Shown one piece after another: positions 12,432-26,129 of a DNA stretch of 60,000 nucleotides (position 1 is its first letter; each line of letters begins with the position of its first letter). Position numbers and translations under genes: made by a program. The stretch covers positions 15,300,940-15,360,939 of the forward strand of contig CM022666.1 of NCBI GenBank assembly GCA_012295275.1, read 5' to 3'. Below the pieces are notes generated by a model. That model had not been told where the DNA came from, did no database searches, and was given only the letters and a program-made list of their open reading frames with translations. This stretch comes from Chrysomallon squamiferum (lineage: Eukaryota; Mollusca; Gastropoda; Neomphalida; Peltospiridae).

Positions 12432-14214
12432 TTAGTAATTTTTACAAAGATCTTCTCTCTCTTGAAACTGCATGTCAACTGCTTTTGACAATGCCTGCAT
12501 GAAATCTTCTAGACATATATTGGGAGACTGCAGAAAAAAAAGAAAAACAATTATTTAAAAACTACATCCACATTCCCACAAATTATAAATATAATAAAAT
12601 GAAAAATAACAAACATATCAAAGTTAAAAAAAGAAATTATCTTTCTACCTGTCTATCTATATAAATAAATAAATAAACAAATAAATAACAACAACAACAA
12701 TAAGATAACAATAATAATAAATACGCAAATAATAAATGGATTATTAAATATTTATTTTCCAGATATTTTGGCCTTTGTACATTATAAAATAACAATAAAA
12801 AAAAAATCTGTTTAACACTTATAATACATAAGAATTTGATAACTTCAAATATGGACAAATATGAAAATAATACGTTTGTCTTGAAAAATTTAATTATTTG
12901 ACAAATTTTTGATTACATAAATGTGGACTTAAAAAAAAAAGAAAAAAAGAAATAGTGCACAATTTCAAATTTGACTGTTACAAATATCTTGAAAAATTTA
13001 ATAATGTAACAAAACATAATACAGATTGTGAATTTTAAAAAGATTACTCATAATTTCAAATTACTACTAGTTTGTGACAAAAAGACCGATTGTGAATGTT
13101 TTAAGAAAATCAATCAAGTTCACAGATTTTAAACATGTACCTGTATGAATGCTGCATGTGCTATAAATGGCAGTTTCCTCAAAGTTCTACCACTTAAACT
13201 TTGACTTTTTCTGGAAATAAATTAAAAAATAATAATTAAAAAAATAAAACAAATAATAATAATAATAATAAAATTTAATTAAAAAGAATATTAACAAAAA
13301 CAACATACATTCACATACATATTTAATTTCACTGTATAAATATTCAAAATTAACTGGTGCTATTAAAAAATTAAAAAACAGTTCACAAGAAAAATGATTG
13401 GCAGTAAACTGTTAACAATGTAATTAAAAACTGTCAAAGGATAAATTCAGTATTTTTTTTCAATATTTAAAATTTTAATTTTTTTTTAAATTCTTTTTTT
13501 TATTAAGGAATTTATCATTAATGTCAAAATGCAAAAAAATTGTTTTACATAATGAAAATTTTATCAAATGTGAGCTAACTTATGGCTTGATTATGACAAA
13601 ACCTGCTCTGATGTGTTATTTTTGTATTAATAAAAATTTAAATAAACAAGTAACATATACATTTAACACATACAATATAAGAAGGTACAATTTATTTAAG
13701 TTTACATATTTACTACAAAAGAAATCTAAATCTATTCTCTGTACTTCTGTGTATTGTTTATTTCTGGTGGTCCAGTCCTATTTAATAATGATGTATATCA
13801 GATGAGTACAGTTAAAAAGTATCTGGGTGTGGTCATTTTTCTGAAGTGTTCACTTTACCCTAAAGACTTGACCGATCCACTCTGTGTTTCACTTTATGTC
13901 AGAAAAAAAAAATAGATCTATCAGTTCACCTTGCAGGTGTGAAGGGAGCAAATGTCATATCAGTTATTTTTGTTATTATTATTATTGTTATTATTGTTAT
14001 GGTTATATTTATTGTTAGTATTTATTGTTATTGCTGTTACTGTTATTATTTTTATTATTACTATTAGTACTGCTACTCTTTCTGTTATTATTATTTTTTT
14101 TTATTATTAATATTATTGTTGCTACAATTTTTGTGTTGTTATTATTATTGTTATTACCATTATTACTTTATTATTATTATTGTTATTTATTATTATTATT
14201 ATTATTATTGCTAT

Positions 14215-14245
<31 letters not shown>

Positions 14246-17045
14246 TCTTTTATTTGTTATCAAAAACAAAATAATAACTTTGAAGTACGATGAATGCTGT
14301 TAGCTGATATGTTGACCAAAAGTACTGATTAAATATTACTGAATATTTCTTGAAATGTTTATTTAGTAATACAGTTGTTAATTAAGTACCAAAATGTTTA
14401 TTAAATAATAAAAACACTTATTAAGTAACAAAATGTTTATTAAGTAATGAAACACTCACATTGCAATGTTGCGAAGCAGAAGAGAAAGGTGCGTGGCGCT
14501 GTTGTCGACAAACCTCATCACTTCCAGCGCCTTGAGGTCAAGCAGCTGCTGTGCAGGGCTGATAATCCCTGTCTGAGATACACAGCACTCGTAACTAGGT
14601 GTGTACAGATACACAGCACTCGTAACTAGGTGTGTACAGATACACAGCACTCGTAACTAGGTGTGCACAGATACACAGCACTCGTAACTATGTGTGGACA
14701 GATACACAGCACTCGTAACTATGTGTGTACAGATACACAGCACTCGTAACTGTGTGTGTACAGATACACAGCACTCGTAACTGTGTGTACAGATACACAG
14801 CACTCGTAACTGTGTGTGTACAGATACACAGCACTCGTAACTACGTGTGTACAGATACACAGCACTCGTAACTGTGTGTGTACAGATACACAGCACTCGT
14901 AACTGTGTGTGTACAGATACACAGCACTCGTAACTGTGTGTACAGATACACAGCACTCGTAACTAGGTGTGTACAGATACACAGCACTCGTAACTGTGTG
15001 TGTACAGATACACAGCACTCGTAACTATGTGTGTACAGATACACAGCACTCGTAACTGTGTGTGTGTGTGTACAGATACACAGCACTCGTAACTGTGTGT
15101 GTACAGATACACAGCACTCGTAACTACGTGTGTACAGATACACAGCACTCGTAACTGTGTGTGTACAGATACACAGCACTCGTAACTATGTGTGTACAGA
15201 TACACAGATAGAACTGTGTGTGTACAGATACACAGCACTCGTGAATTCGGTGTGTACAGATACACAGCACTCGTGAACTGTGTGTGTACAGATACACAGC
15301 ACTCGTAACTGTGTGTACAGATACACAGCACTCGTAACTGTGTGTACAGATACACAGCACTCGTAACTATGTGTGTACAGATACACAGCACTCGTAACTG
15401 TGTGTGCACAGATACACAGCACTCGTAACTATGTGTGTACAGATACACAGCACTCGTAACTGTGTGTACAGATACACAGCACTCGTAACTGTGTGTGTAC
15501 AGATACACAGCACTCGTAACTGTGTGTGTACAGATACACAGCACTCGTAACTACGTGTGCACAGATACACAGCACTCGTAACTAGGTGTGCACAGATACA
15601 CAGCACTCGTAACTATGTGTGCACAGATACACAGCACTCGTAACTAGGTGTGTACAGATACACAGCACTCGTAACTATGTGTGTACAGATACACAGCACT
15701 CGTAACTATGTGTGTACAGATACACAGCACTCGTAACTAGGTGTGTACAGATACACACACAGACACATGTACACAATCAAAGACACACACATACAAACAC
15801 ATACATATAAACCACACAAGCACACAATCATAGATACACACACACACACAATGTTCAAGTAAACACAAGCACACACACATGTACACCTACACACATATGA
15901 ACACACAGCCACATACCTACTTAGCTACATTCATACATACATTCTTAAAAGACAGATAATATAATGATATATAAATACATAAAGAGAAGTACCTAAATAC
16001 ATACATATGTAGACATATACACAAATATACACACAAACAAAAATCAATTTAAAATAATATTAAACACCACCTTTAAAAATTAAATTAACAATTAAATTTA
16101 AATATTCAAACTGTATATGTATGCATTTTAACAAAAGAATAGCAAAAATTAATAAAAAAAAAATTAAAATAAAAATAAAAAAAACAGAATAAGAATAAGA
16201 ATAATAACAATAAAAATAACAATAACACTAATAATAAAAAAAATAAATTAAAAAAAATAGTAACAACTGTGAAAAGCAAAGTAAGAAAATAAAAATAAAA
16301 ATTAAAGTTTGTAGTGTACAAATTGTCCTTGTGTATTCTGGACCAAAACAATAAATAATAAACAAAAATAAGTAAAGAATGAAATATATAGACTCATATG
16401 ATTTATTTCAAGAATAAAAAAATAACCATCATTAATCTGAATTTAACTCTACGTATTTAACAAAAAATTATTCTTATTTTTTATTTTCAAAAAACAAATA
16501 TTTGATGGCTGTGTATACAAACCCTCATAAGTTCCTGCAGACACGAGTGGTATATTTTGAATATTGCACATGGAGATGGTGGACCAATGTACTGTTTTAT
16601 ATCAGCACGGTCAACGAAGGCAAGATCAATCGCACCAGTTACGTTAGAAGTTGTCAGAATCAACACATTTGGATATCTGAAATTTTAAATATTAAAAATC
16701 ACTTTTCAAAAAACATACTGCTATGATTCTTAACACAGGTGGCAGCACCATTTTAGGTCACTGTGAAATATCTATTTATTTATCTATCCACAAACACACA
16801 CACACACACCTCTATATTTTCACAATTTAGATAGGAAAATATTTCAAACAGTTTATAACAAAAATAAAAATATTAAAATAATTGGTAATAAGTCAAATTA
16901 TATTAATCACTTTAATGATAAAATTAGTTTTGTTGATCTATTTATACTGTTGGCTGTGTTATATTCTTATACAGAATGTATTTGGTAACAAAAATGTTGA
17001 AAACTTTTAAGTAGCTGCAAACCAGCAAATTATTTATTTAAACAA

Positions 17046-17078
<33 letters not shown>

Positions 17079-17620
17079 TAAAAAATAATAAATAAATAAA
17101 TAAATAAATAAATAAACAAATAAAGAAGAATTGAAATGTCAAAAAAGAATAATCACTTTTTAAAATAGGGAGTCAGTATTTATTTATTTCTGAAACACAT
17201 TTAATATCAGACATTATGAAAAAGAAATGTTTGACCTTTTTATCTGGTCTATCTGAGTTAACAAAGCATTGACAACTCGAATAGCGTCAGATGGTTCATT
17301 ACCATTCACAGCACTTTTTCGAGCAGATGTCAAACTCTCCACCTGAAAAACAATTAAATAATCAGAATAAAAAGTGGATATAAATAAAAAAAAAAAAAAA
17401 AAAAAAGTTCACACTGTAAAATATCTAAGTGTGAGACAACAAATAACAAAAAGTAACAACAAATAAATAAAAATAAATATAAAAATAAAAACAGTAATAA
17501 TAATATTAATAATGATAACAACAATAACAATAACAGCAATACTGCTACTACTACTGGTAATTAGAAAGAAGAAGTAATAATTAAGAAATAATGGCTAATG
17601 TTGTAAAAATTAAAACAAAA

Positions 17621-17656
<36 letters not shown>

Positions 17657-17872
17657 CAAAAACCGGCTAATACTGTAAAGTGCCTAAACTTTTTACAACA
17701 AATAATAAGAAGAAATAATAAAATAAAAGAAGGTAAAATGATAAGTTTAAATACCTCATCAATGAGAACACAAACAAGGCAGTCTTTGTCATCTATCAAC
17801 TCCTGAATTTTCTGAAACATTTTCATCACAAGTTTGCCACTCTGCAAGTAAATAAAAAAAAAAAAAAAAAAA

Positions 17873-17907
<35 letters not shown>

Positions 17908-20900
17908 AAAATAAGTAAGCAAGTAAATAAGTAAATAAGTAAATAAATAAATAAATACTTAAATAAATAAAAAAATAAGTAAATAAATAAATAAATAAGT
18001 AAATAAATAAATAAATAAAAAAAAAAATAAATACATAAATAAAAAAAATAAAAATATAATAACAAATTTCATCTTAACTAATATTAAATTTTATTGAAAA
18101 AGTAGATACAGTAGTACAAATAAACAATTTTATAAAAAATTATTTTACTACCTTATTTTATTGTTTTGTTTGATCTATTAATACTCACAACAAAGTATGA
18201 CAATAACACACCACCATTAAAACTTTGAATACTGACACTTTTTACTGAGTATGATGTCATCAGACAAACACAAACACTGGGAGAAAAAGATAATTTTTCT
18301 GAAGAACTAGAAGACATTTTACAATAAAATGATTGCACTTTACATTAAGAATATAGAAAAATGGTGCCACCTAAAAAAAATTAGACTGTACTTTTTTGTT
18401 TTTAAACTCTGTTTTTAACATAAGATAGAAATTATAATCTGGAAGTATGCAGAATATATATCTTCATAAAATGCACACAATCACACACGCATTCTTAACA
18501 AAAACTTGTAATAGAAAAAATAAACATTATAAAAGTTTAAAAAATAAATAAATCATGACATGAAAATAAATAAATAAATAAATAGTAATACCATTAAGAT
18601 TGAAGATAAATAATAAAACATATTCTTGACCATTAATAATCATTAAAAAATTCTCAGTGCAAAATATAACAGTTTAAAGCATACATTAGATAATATGAAG
18701 AAACAATCTAAACATATTCTGTATGGTAACAACTCATGATTTAAATATAATTTTTGGTCATCCAGTTAACAATAACATACAGTTTAAAAAAACTTTGACA
18801 GAGGACACTCCAATCTGCTGTAAAATTTTATTGTCATCAAGTATATAAATGGTATCAAGACTCCAGACACAAAGGGATAAAATGGCAAAGTTCCAATGTT
18901 TTGTAACAATTTTATTTTATTTTCATACTTTAATATGAGTTATTACTGAAAACAATATAACAGCTTGGACATAGAATTTTATTAGGTCATTTATTTATAG
19001 AGAATCAACAATTCATAGCATTTTGAAGTGAATTTCAAAGAGAATATTTTCATATTAGGGCATAGATTTATTCAGTCAAGCATGTGCCATTTTGTTCATG
19101 CTTCAGAAAATGTGTATGTGACTTATGTTTTTGTGTAATTGCCATCTAGTGAAAAAAATATTAAAAAATTTGGTTTCAAAAACATTAAAAACTGAAAAGT
19201 TTAATATTTAGTAAATGGTAGGGAAAGACTAGCTGGGGACTACTTGTTACTGACACATAGAGACAGATAAACTAATAAGTAAAATAAATTACTGAACTGA
19301 CTTAGATGTAAAATACAAAAGTCTTACTTCAGAAAACCATTTAGAGAGATAGATAAACTATTAAATAAATAAAATACTGAACTGACTTAGATGTAAAATA
19401 CAAAAGTCTTACTTCAGAAAACCATTTAGAAAACAGACTGTGACTGTTTATCTCCACCAGCTGTCCATATGTGTATCTGTCAGACAATCGTACAGACAAC
19501 TTCTGAGCCAAGGCTTTGCACAGTGAGGTTTTGCCAGTACCTGGCGGTCCTACATATTAAATAAAAGGTTAAATATTTTGTCTTGGTAACTGATTAATAA
19601 TTAACAAAAACAAAACACTAAATCTGGGGGCTGATAATTTTCAGTGGTTGTTTAATCATGTACATGGCTGACCAATTTGCTATAAAATCTTTTTTATGGT
19701 TGACATAATTGTAATGTAATTTAATGTTAATTGTAATATAACTGTAAAATAAAAAATATTATTAATAAAAAGATATCTACTGAATAATAAAAAGTATTAC
19801 ACATGCTTTTATTTATTGTTTATTTATCATTATTATTTATTTTTATTATTTTTTAAAAATAAATTTAGAACTGCAATGTTTGTACAACATTTCATGGAGT
19901 ATTTTATAATATTAATTTATAATTTTTTATTTTAAATTTAAAAATTAAAAACACAGTTTTAATTTGTTTTAAATTTATATCTTACCATGCAGGAGAATTA
20001 CTCTGTTCCAGCTAATAATGTTGTAATCAACATTCCTGTCTGAGAATAACAGAGTAGTACTTGCATAATTCAACAGCTAAAAAAAAAAAAAAATAATAAT
20101 AATACTAACAACACTATAATAACTAGTACAAGAAAACTTTAATAAACACCACAATTAACTTGTTCTATGTATTTTTTAGGTGGTTTCATAGAATGAAGGA
20201 TTTGTACTTCAAAATTCATGCTATGTGCATTTCTGTGTATGATCTTAATAATAGTAGGCTCTGTATAAAATATACTTTGTTAATGAAAGAAATGTAGCCA
20301 TTTTTTTTTAAAATCTATTTGACATCAATTTATTAATCCAGTTAACATTTTTGTTTGTATGTTGCTATCCATATTTTAGATAATATTAAATTTGTGACTA
20401 TAGATTATTTTTAAAATAATAGTTATGGTTGTGGGATGGGAAAAAACATACTGATCTTATTTCAGATGATTAAATATAAAAACATATACCAAATGTTTCT
20501 TTGATACATATATTGCAGACAAATAAAATTTTTATTATTATTAATATAATTTAATACTTAAAATAACTCATGTATAATAGTTTTAATACGGTCAATCTTC
20601 ATACGAAATTTAGAGAACTTAATTTTCATCATTTAATTATTGAAAACATTCCTTATATAAATTTTATGATTTTAATACAAATCACATACAATTAACATAC
20701 AAAGTTAGTAAATTTTATTTTTAATAATATTTGATATCAAAACTATTTTAGCAATTTCCACACACAGTCGATCTCTTAAATGTTAATAAACAAATGAATA
20801 AAAAGGAATTTTTGTTACAAAACTGAAAGAATAAACAATTGTGAAATCTCGCAGATTTGATGAATTAATATCTGAATTTCAAATGAGTGTTTTTGTCTTC

Positions 20901-22660
20901 CAGTCTTGGACTCACCCTGGCTTTTATTGTGTCATCGAACACAAGTGTATCCCACAAGCCACTGAAGTCTGGAAGGGAGCAGCCAGTGACAGGCTGCAGC
21001 AAGAGCATCATCGTCTTCGTCTAACTCCTCCGAGCCTGGCCCTTCAGTGTTCAGATGAAACACATGCATGTGAAGTTTGTCTGAGGTCAGATTAATAGTC
21101 TGATAAATAAAATAAAATAAAATAAAATAAAATCAGTGTTCAGATGAAACACATGCATGTGAAGTTTGTCTGAGGTCAGATTAATAGTCTGATAAATAAA
21201 ATAAAATAAAATAAAATAAAATCAGTGTTCAGATGAAACACATGCATGTGAAGTTTGTCTGAGGTCAGATTAATAGTCTGAGAAATAAAATAAAATAAAA
21301 TAAAATAAAATCAGTGTTCAGATGAAACACATGCATGTGAAGTTTGTCTGAGGTCAGATTAATAGTCTGATAAATAAAATAAAATAAAATAAAATAAAAT
21401 AAAATCAGTGTTCAGATGAAACACATGCATGTGAAGTTTGTCTGAGGTCAAAATAATAGTCTGATAAATAAAATAGAATGAAATGGAGTGGAATATAATA
21501 GAATAGAGCAGGGTAGAGTAAGGAGGGGTAGAATAGAATAGAATAGAACAAAATGAAATAAAAATAACAATACGAACAACATTTTTCTTCTATGAGAATG
21601 TGTATTTGTGTAGACCAATATTATTATTTTATTTTTATTATTTTTAAGGCAGTAAATCTCAGGAAATAAATAGAAAACGACATATTTATTCTGAAAACAG
21701 CTGTAAAAGGAAAAACTCTACGTTATCGTAACAGAAACTGAAACAAGTCAAATACTGATACCGTTTTGCCATGTGATGTAATTTCCGTGTCACACAATGC
21801 CACAGACTTGACATGCTCAGTGAGAAACTCGTCCTCAAACTCTGTGATTGTGAAATCACCGTACGCAACTTTATGTTTGCTGAGCAGCTGACAGACATGT
21901 TCTTTTACTAAAGAACTTCTTGCTGTGCTGGAAGTAAACATAGAAAACTTTTATTAAAACACACTCAACACTTTTCATTTATATGGCATCAGACATATTG
22001 TTGATGATTGCTCAGATAATGAAAGAGGAAACCGATGTTATGCGTAATAACTGATCTCATGAAAAATAATTTTTTTAATGCATTCTAATTTTGTATTAAT
22101 TTAATATCTATTATCCTAATATAGTAAAGATTAATATCACTAATTTAGAACTTATATTAAAATTAAAAAATTAAATTTAAATAATAAAAAAGAATTATTA
22201 ACTAATAATTTGATACATCAACTTTTCTTTCAAATAATAATAATAATAACAACAAAAATCAGATACTTGTGTGTAATTTATTTACTGACAACAAAAGTGA
22301 CAATACAGTTAAAAGTTATGTCTATACTTTGTCAATGGAAGGTTTTACTAGATTTTACTGAGTTTTCTGCTCTGATTTATTGTTAAACTAGTACTGAACA
22401 TTAATATAAAAACACCATTATTGCTTATCGAACCATTTTTTCCTTCTCACTGATAAGTAGCTGTTTTCATTTATGTATTCCTGTTTAATCCTTGTTATTA
22501 AAGGAAATCAGTACATACTATTTATTTTTACTTGCCTTGTTACCTTTAAGATGTTTTTTTTCTCTACATTATCTAACTTAATGTTCACATTTTTCTGTAA
22601 GAACTAATTAGTAATTTGTAACTGTCTCATGGTTTGTTGTTTGATTTAATTTTTATTTTA

Positions 22661-22700
<40 letters not shown>

Positions 22701-22890
22701 TTTTTTTTTTTACGAGATGGAAAGAGCACTCTTACCATAATTCTAATTCAGTAATATTACTAAACAATAATCGGATTACTCACGATTAGGTCTTTACCTA
22801 CCTGCATGGCTGAAGACAAATTTCAACATGATGTACAAGAGGCTTTGGAAAAGGCAAAGCATCACCCAAATCTGCGACCTGATCAACCAT
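12432..22890 (-). CDS. TRIP13: Pachytene checkpoint protein 2 / TRIP13 AAA+ ATPase (frame disrupted in exon 3)
   Basis: Eleven exons on minus: 22890-22802, 21927-21762, 21099-20916, 20076-19986, 19549-19413, 17841-17755, 17342-17236, 16676-16523, 14572-14460, 13210-13141, 12527-12432 (TAA). Allowing for one frame shift the product is 430 aa; human TRIP13 is 432. The AAA+ marks are clear: Walker [10 protein letters not shown] (177-185) across the exon 4/5 junction, Walker B VLIDE (247-251) at the exon 6/7 junction, sensor-1 TTSN (295-298), FVDRAD, and the sensor-2 region [10 protein letters not shown] from residue 382. The family remodels HORMA-domain proteins such as MAD2 and HORMADs, with p31comet as adaptor, in the spindle checkpoint and meiotic prophase. 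Exon 3 (184 nt) needs 183 or 186 nt: the frame shifts between an LLPS- and a DFSGLWD-encoding segment near 20972-20978. The exon 9 donor is GTGAGT. The exon 7 (GTCAAA) and exon 8 (GTTTGT) donors are weak, but phase and homology support them. Confidence 0.93.
14576..15756. repeat. 31-bp minisatellite abutting the TRIP13 exon 9 acceptor
   Basis: About 38 near-identical copies of a unit reading AGATACACAGCACTCGTAAC followed by T(A/G)(T/G/C)GTGTGTAC, mostly 31 bp with some 29-bp variants. On the gene strand the array lies at the 3' end of TRIP13 intron 8 and stops three bases before the acceptor CAG (14575-14573). The last unit therefore supplies the polypyrimidine/branch region of that splice site. 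To the right the array fades into CACACA-rich sequence up to about 15912. Confidence 0.95.
17850..18020. repeat. (TAAA)n-rich tract beside TRIP13 exon 6
   Basis: A poly-A run followed by TAAA/TAAG repeats begins within 10 bases of the exon 6 acceptor of TRIP13. On the gene strand it gives a long T-rich stretch that leads into the splice site. A similar TAA run is at 17620-17655. Confidence 0.7.
19265..19435. repeat. Tandem duplication covering the 3' end of TRIP13 exon 5 and its donor
   Basis: A segment of about 85 bp containing GTCTTACTTCAGAAAACC is present twice, with its donor region at 19321-19345 and at 19406-19432. The right copy includes the end of exon 5 (SKWFSE codons) and the real donor. 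The left copy, downstream in transcription, repeats the last codons of the exon plus an identical GTAAGAC donor but lacks an acceptor. Confidence 0.75.
21045..21475. repeat. 89-bp tandem array: five copies of the TRIP13 exon 3 acceptor and 5' end
   Basis: Copies start at 21045, 21134, 21223, 21312 and 21406 (spacings 89, 89, 89, 94). Each copy has 55 bp matching the first 55 bases of TRIP13 exon 3 and about 34 bp of (AAAAT)n spacer that ends, on the gene strand, in TTTATCAG: an acceptor. Only the first copy (to 21099) continues into the rest of exon 3. The 94-bp interval holds one more AAAAT. Beyond the fifth copy the sequence degrades into AATAGAAT-type repeats to about 21560. The copies are nearly identical. 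Confidence 0.93.
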
Positions 22891-23409
22891 ATTTAAAAAA
22901 TAAAGTTTCTCAGCTAGCGGAGAATTATAGAATAAGAAGGATTTAAGTTAAACTACTAACTAGACAAAACTAATCAAATTTCAATCATCAATTTCGGACA
23001 ACGATGGTCAAAAGTCATCATCTTAGCAAAAACCATTATTTAATTTTACTGTTAGATTACCCAACTAAAACAATTAATTCACCGATCAAATTTCTAAAGA
23101 ATGAAGAAAAGAAAAGAATGACACATTTTAGGAGGATATTACACTCTTTGAATCTGGCGCATTCTATAAAAGTTAATGTTTGACAACAAGACTGACTTTT
23201 CAATCGAGGTACGCTTTCAGTTACCTTAGAAATAACTAAAATTGTACTGCAGTTAGTTAAACAGTCTATCATAGTAGTCTTGTTTAATTCAGACGCTGGT
23301 ATAGTCTCGATAGATATTGTTTATTGTACATAACTATATATGGGTATATTAACAGGACCGGGAACGTTATAAATAAATAAATGTAACAATTACGCCTGTC
23401 AGCGCCAAT

Positions 23410-23468
<59 letters not shown>

Positions 23469-23920
23469 TTTATTTTTTTAATAAAAATAGTAAAACGAAA
23501 CAGCAGTGGTTTTTGGTTTGAAACGAAAAACTATTTTTAGGCAAACTAGTTACTATTTTATAGATTTCAAAACAATACGAATTATTATTACTTTTTCTTT
23601 CTTTCTTCTTATAATAAGTAACTACATAAATAAATAAAATCACTTTAAGTCTTCATTACAGGTTGTTGGCATAAAATAAACCAAATTTAAAAAAATTTCA
23701 TTTCGTGAAATATACGCGATGTATTTTTATGTTCTACAGGTATGTTTGAATTCATTCTTATATATTTATTATACTTATTTTTTCTTGTTCGTTATACGGT
23801 CATGAAATTTTTAAATTAGTATAATTAAACACCCATAACTAAATTATAGAAGAGTAATTTTAGAAAATAATCATAAATAATAATAATTGAAACAAAATGT
23901 TTTTTCAAATAAAATGTTTT

Positions 23921-23956
<36 letters not shown>

Positions 23957-24639
23957 GAAAGAAAGAAAAAAAAAAAAAGCAAAAAGAAAAAGAAGAAAGG
24001 AAACAGGTGAAGAATTTCCAATCGGAGGATAATGATGCATTAATTTCTAAATATATATAAACATACGTATTAGATTTGAGCTGAAAGGAGAATCCGAAAG
24101 ACGATGAAGACATTGAGATGAGTAATCATTTCTATCAAAGAATATTCTCGAATTAATACCACAGTTCATAATTTTATTTATCCTCACATAATTATTACTC
24201 TTAGTGCTTTATTTACATATGTGTGTACGGCAGACTCTGTCTTAATGTTTTATTTATTTATTTATTAAAATAATAATAATAAATAAACAAAAGGAAAAAC
24301 ATTTTTTTTTTTAAATCCACCTCAACTATGGTCATATAGTAATTCATTTTGTTAGTTTCGTAAATAACTAAATAAAAAGGACTTAACACCATAAACACAA
24401 ATCATATAAAATAATAAAAACAGCATAAAAAAGATTTTCAAAACTATTTATTTATTATTTTTTTAAAGCAAAAGAAAAAAGATAAATTTGGCCATGAACC
24501 CATTTTGTAAAACAACATATAAAAACTATTTGTTGTAAAAGTAATGACATAATCAGCAGGAAATCCACTGGATGTATTCTGACATCATAAAATGAGTTAT
24601 CAAATCTGGACGGAGGATAGTCTGATGATTCTAAAAACA

Positions 24640-24673
<34 letters not shown>

Positions 24674-26129
24674 AATATCTCTACAACACTTCATTTTCTT
24701 ACATAAATGGTTTACCATCACCAAACATACGTCATGGATTCTGTAAAAATATTTAAACATTATACAGCTATAGCAGTACATTTCTAAATCAAGTCATTAT
24801 CTCACTGAGGGATTTTTGCATAATAAAAATAAGGATAAAAATATTACTACTACCACTACTGCTACTACTACTAGTACAAGTAGCAGTAATAATAAAAGGA
24901 CATATAAACAGAAAAAAAAAAAAAAAAAAAAAATATATATATATAAAATAAATAAAGAAGAAAATAAAAAAAGACGATAACAATCACAACAAAATATACT
25001 CTGAAGTGTACATCAAGAGTACACATTATTTTGATACACATATATTTGTTTTTGTTTTTAATAAAACCTATTTTACCAATGTCATATTTGCTTATAAAGA
25101 AATCAGTATATGCATATAATGGCATGGCATATACTTAAAGGAAATTTATAAATTGTGTGCTGCCTTTCAACTTAACAATAAATGCTTGTTCTTATGACAA
25201 CATAATTAAACTAATTACAATGAACAAGACACAATGTTATTTCAGTGGTTTTTATGAAGGAGGGTCTTTTGTTTATAAATATCAATAAAATAAGGAATAT
25301 ATTTTACAATTATTTTTCATGAGAAAACATTTAACAAAAATTAAAATCTTTATTGTATTGGGTTAATTTATTTTGTGCATAAAAGTTCAACAAAAGGTTG
25401 TCTCAAAGTTTGAAAAAGTATTTCTTTTAATATTCAGTGAATCATATTGGTCTTTGATCCAGGTTTTTCAGAATGTTTTTCTGAACATGAACATTTGGTT
25501 ATATACAGCACAGTAAGCTAGCTATATTTTAACTTGGATTTTTTTGTTAAATGATTATGATTGCACTACAGTTTTATATGTGTTTGATTTACCATCATTG
25601 CTATAGATGCTGTGAAGATTTTTCAAAAATGGAGAAAATCAATGAAATCCAGTGTTTTAGGAACCATGTAGGATACAATATAAAATAAATAAACAGATAT
25701 ATATATATATATATATTCATGACCACTTAGATAAATGTATTAAGATTTAGTTGTATCATACATACATATATATATACATACATATGTATGTTTGTGTATG
25801 TATTATGTATATAACCAGTCAGTATAATTCTATCTGGGTGAAAAAATGTTTATGATAATATATATATATATATATATACACACACATACATATCAAAAAT
25901 AACCACCCACCAAAACTCTAACAAATATAATCATCAGATACAATTTAACACAAGTTTTTGTTTTTCTACAAACAGTAATATGAATGTATTACAGTAAACA
26001 TTACAATATAAATTCATCAACATTACGAAACAACAAAATCTAAACACTAAAAACTGCAGGAGAATATTTAAGGCTTGGAGTAAAATGATACTAACTAGAA
26101 AAAGTATATCACAAAGATATGTTTGTGTA

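Noticed and set aside
14657-15544. Long open frames (up to 193 codons) on minus with repeated [10 protein letters not shown]-type peptides
   Set aside because: They are translations of the 31-bp minisatellite in different frames. The units vary between 29 and 31 bp, and the array is intronic between TRIP13 exons 8 and 9.
14576-15756. CRISPR array
   Set aside because: Repeat units are contiguous with no unique spacers and the genome is eukaryotic; it is a minisatellite.
20965-20980. Hidden intron or second acceptor (CCCTTCCAG) to explain the TRIP13 frame shift
   Set aside because: Both flanking halves encode conserved family sequence with no gap, so no room exists for an intron; an indel is the simpler explanation.
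21100-21475. Extra functional TRIP13 exons in the 89-bp array
   Set aside because: Units have an acceptor but no donor, and read-through of a unit meets a TGA in the next copy. Probably non-functional sequence.
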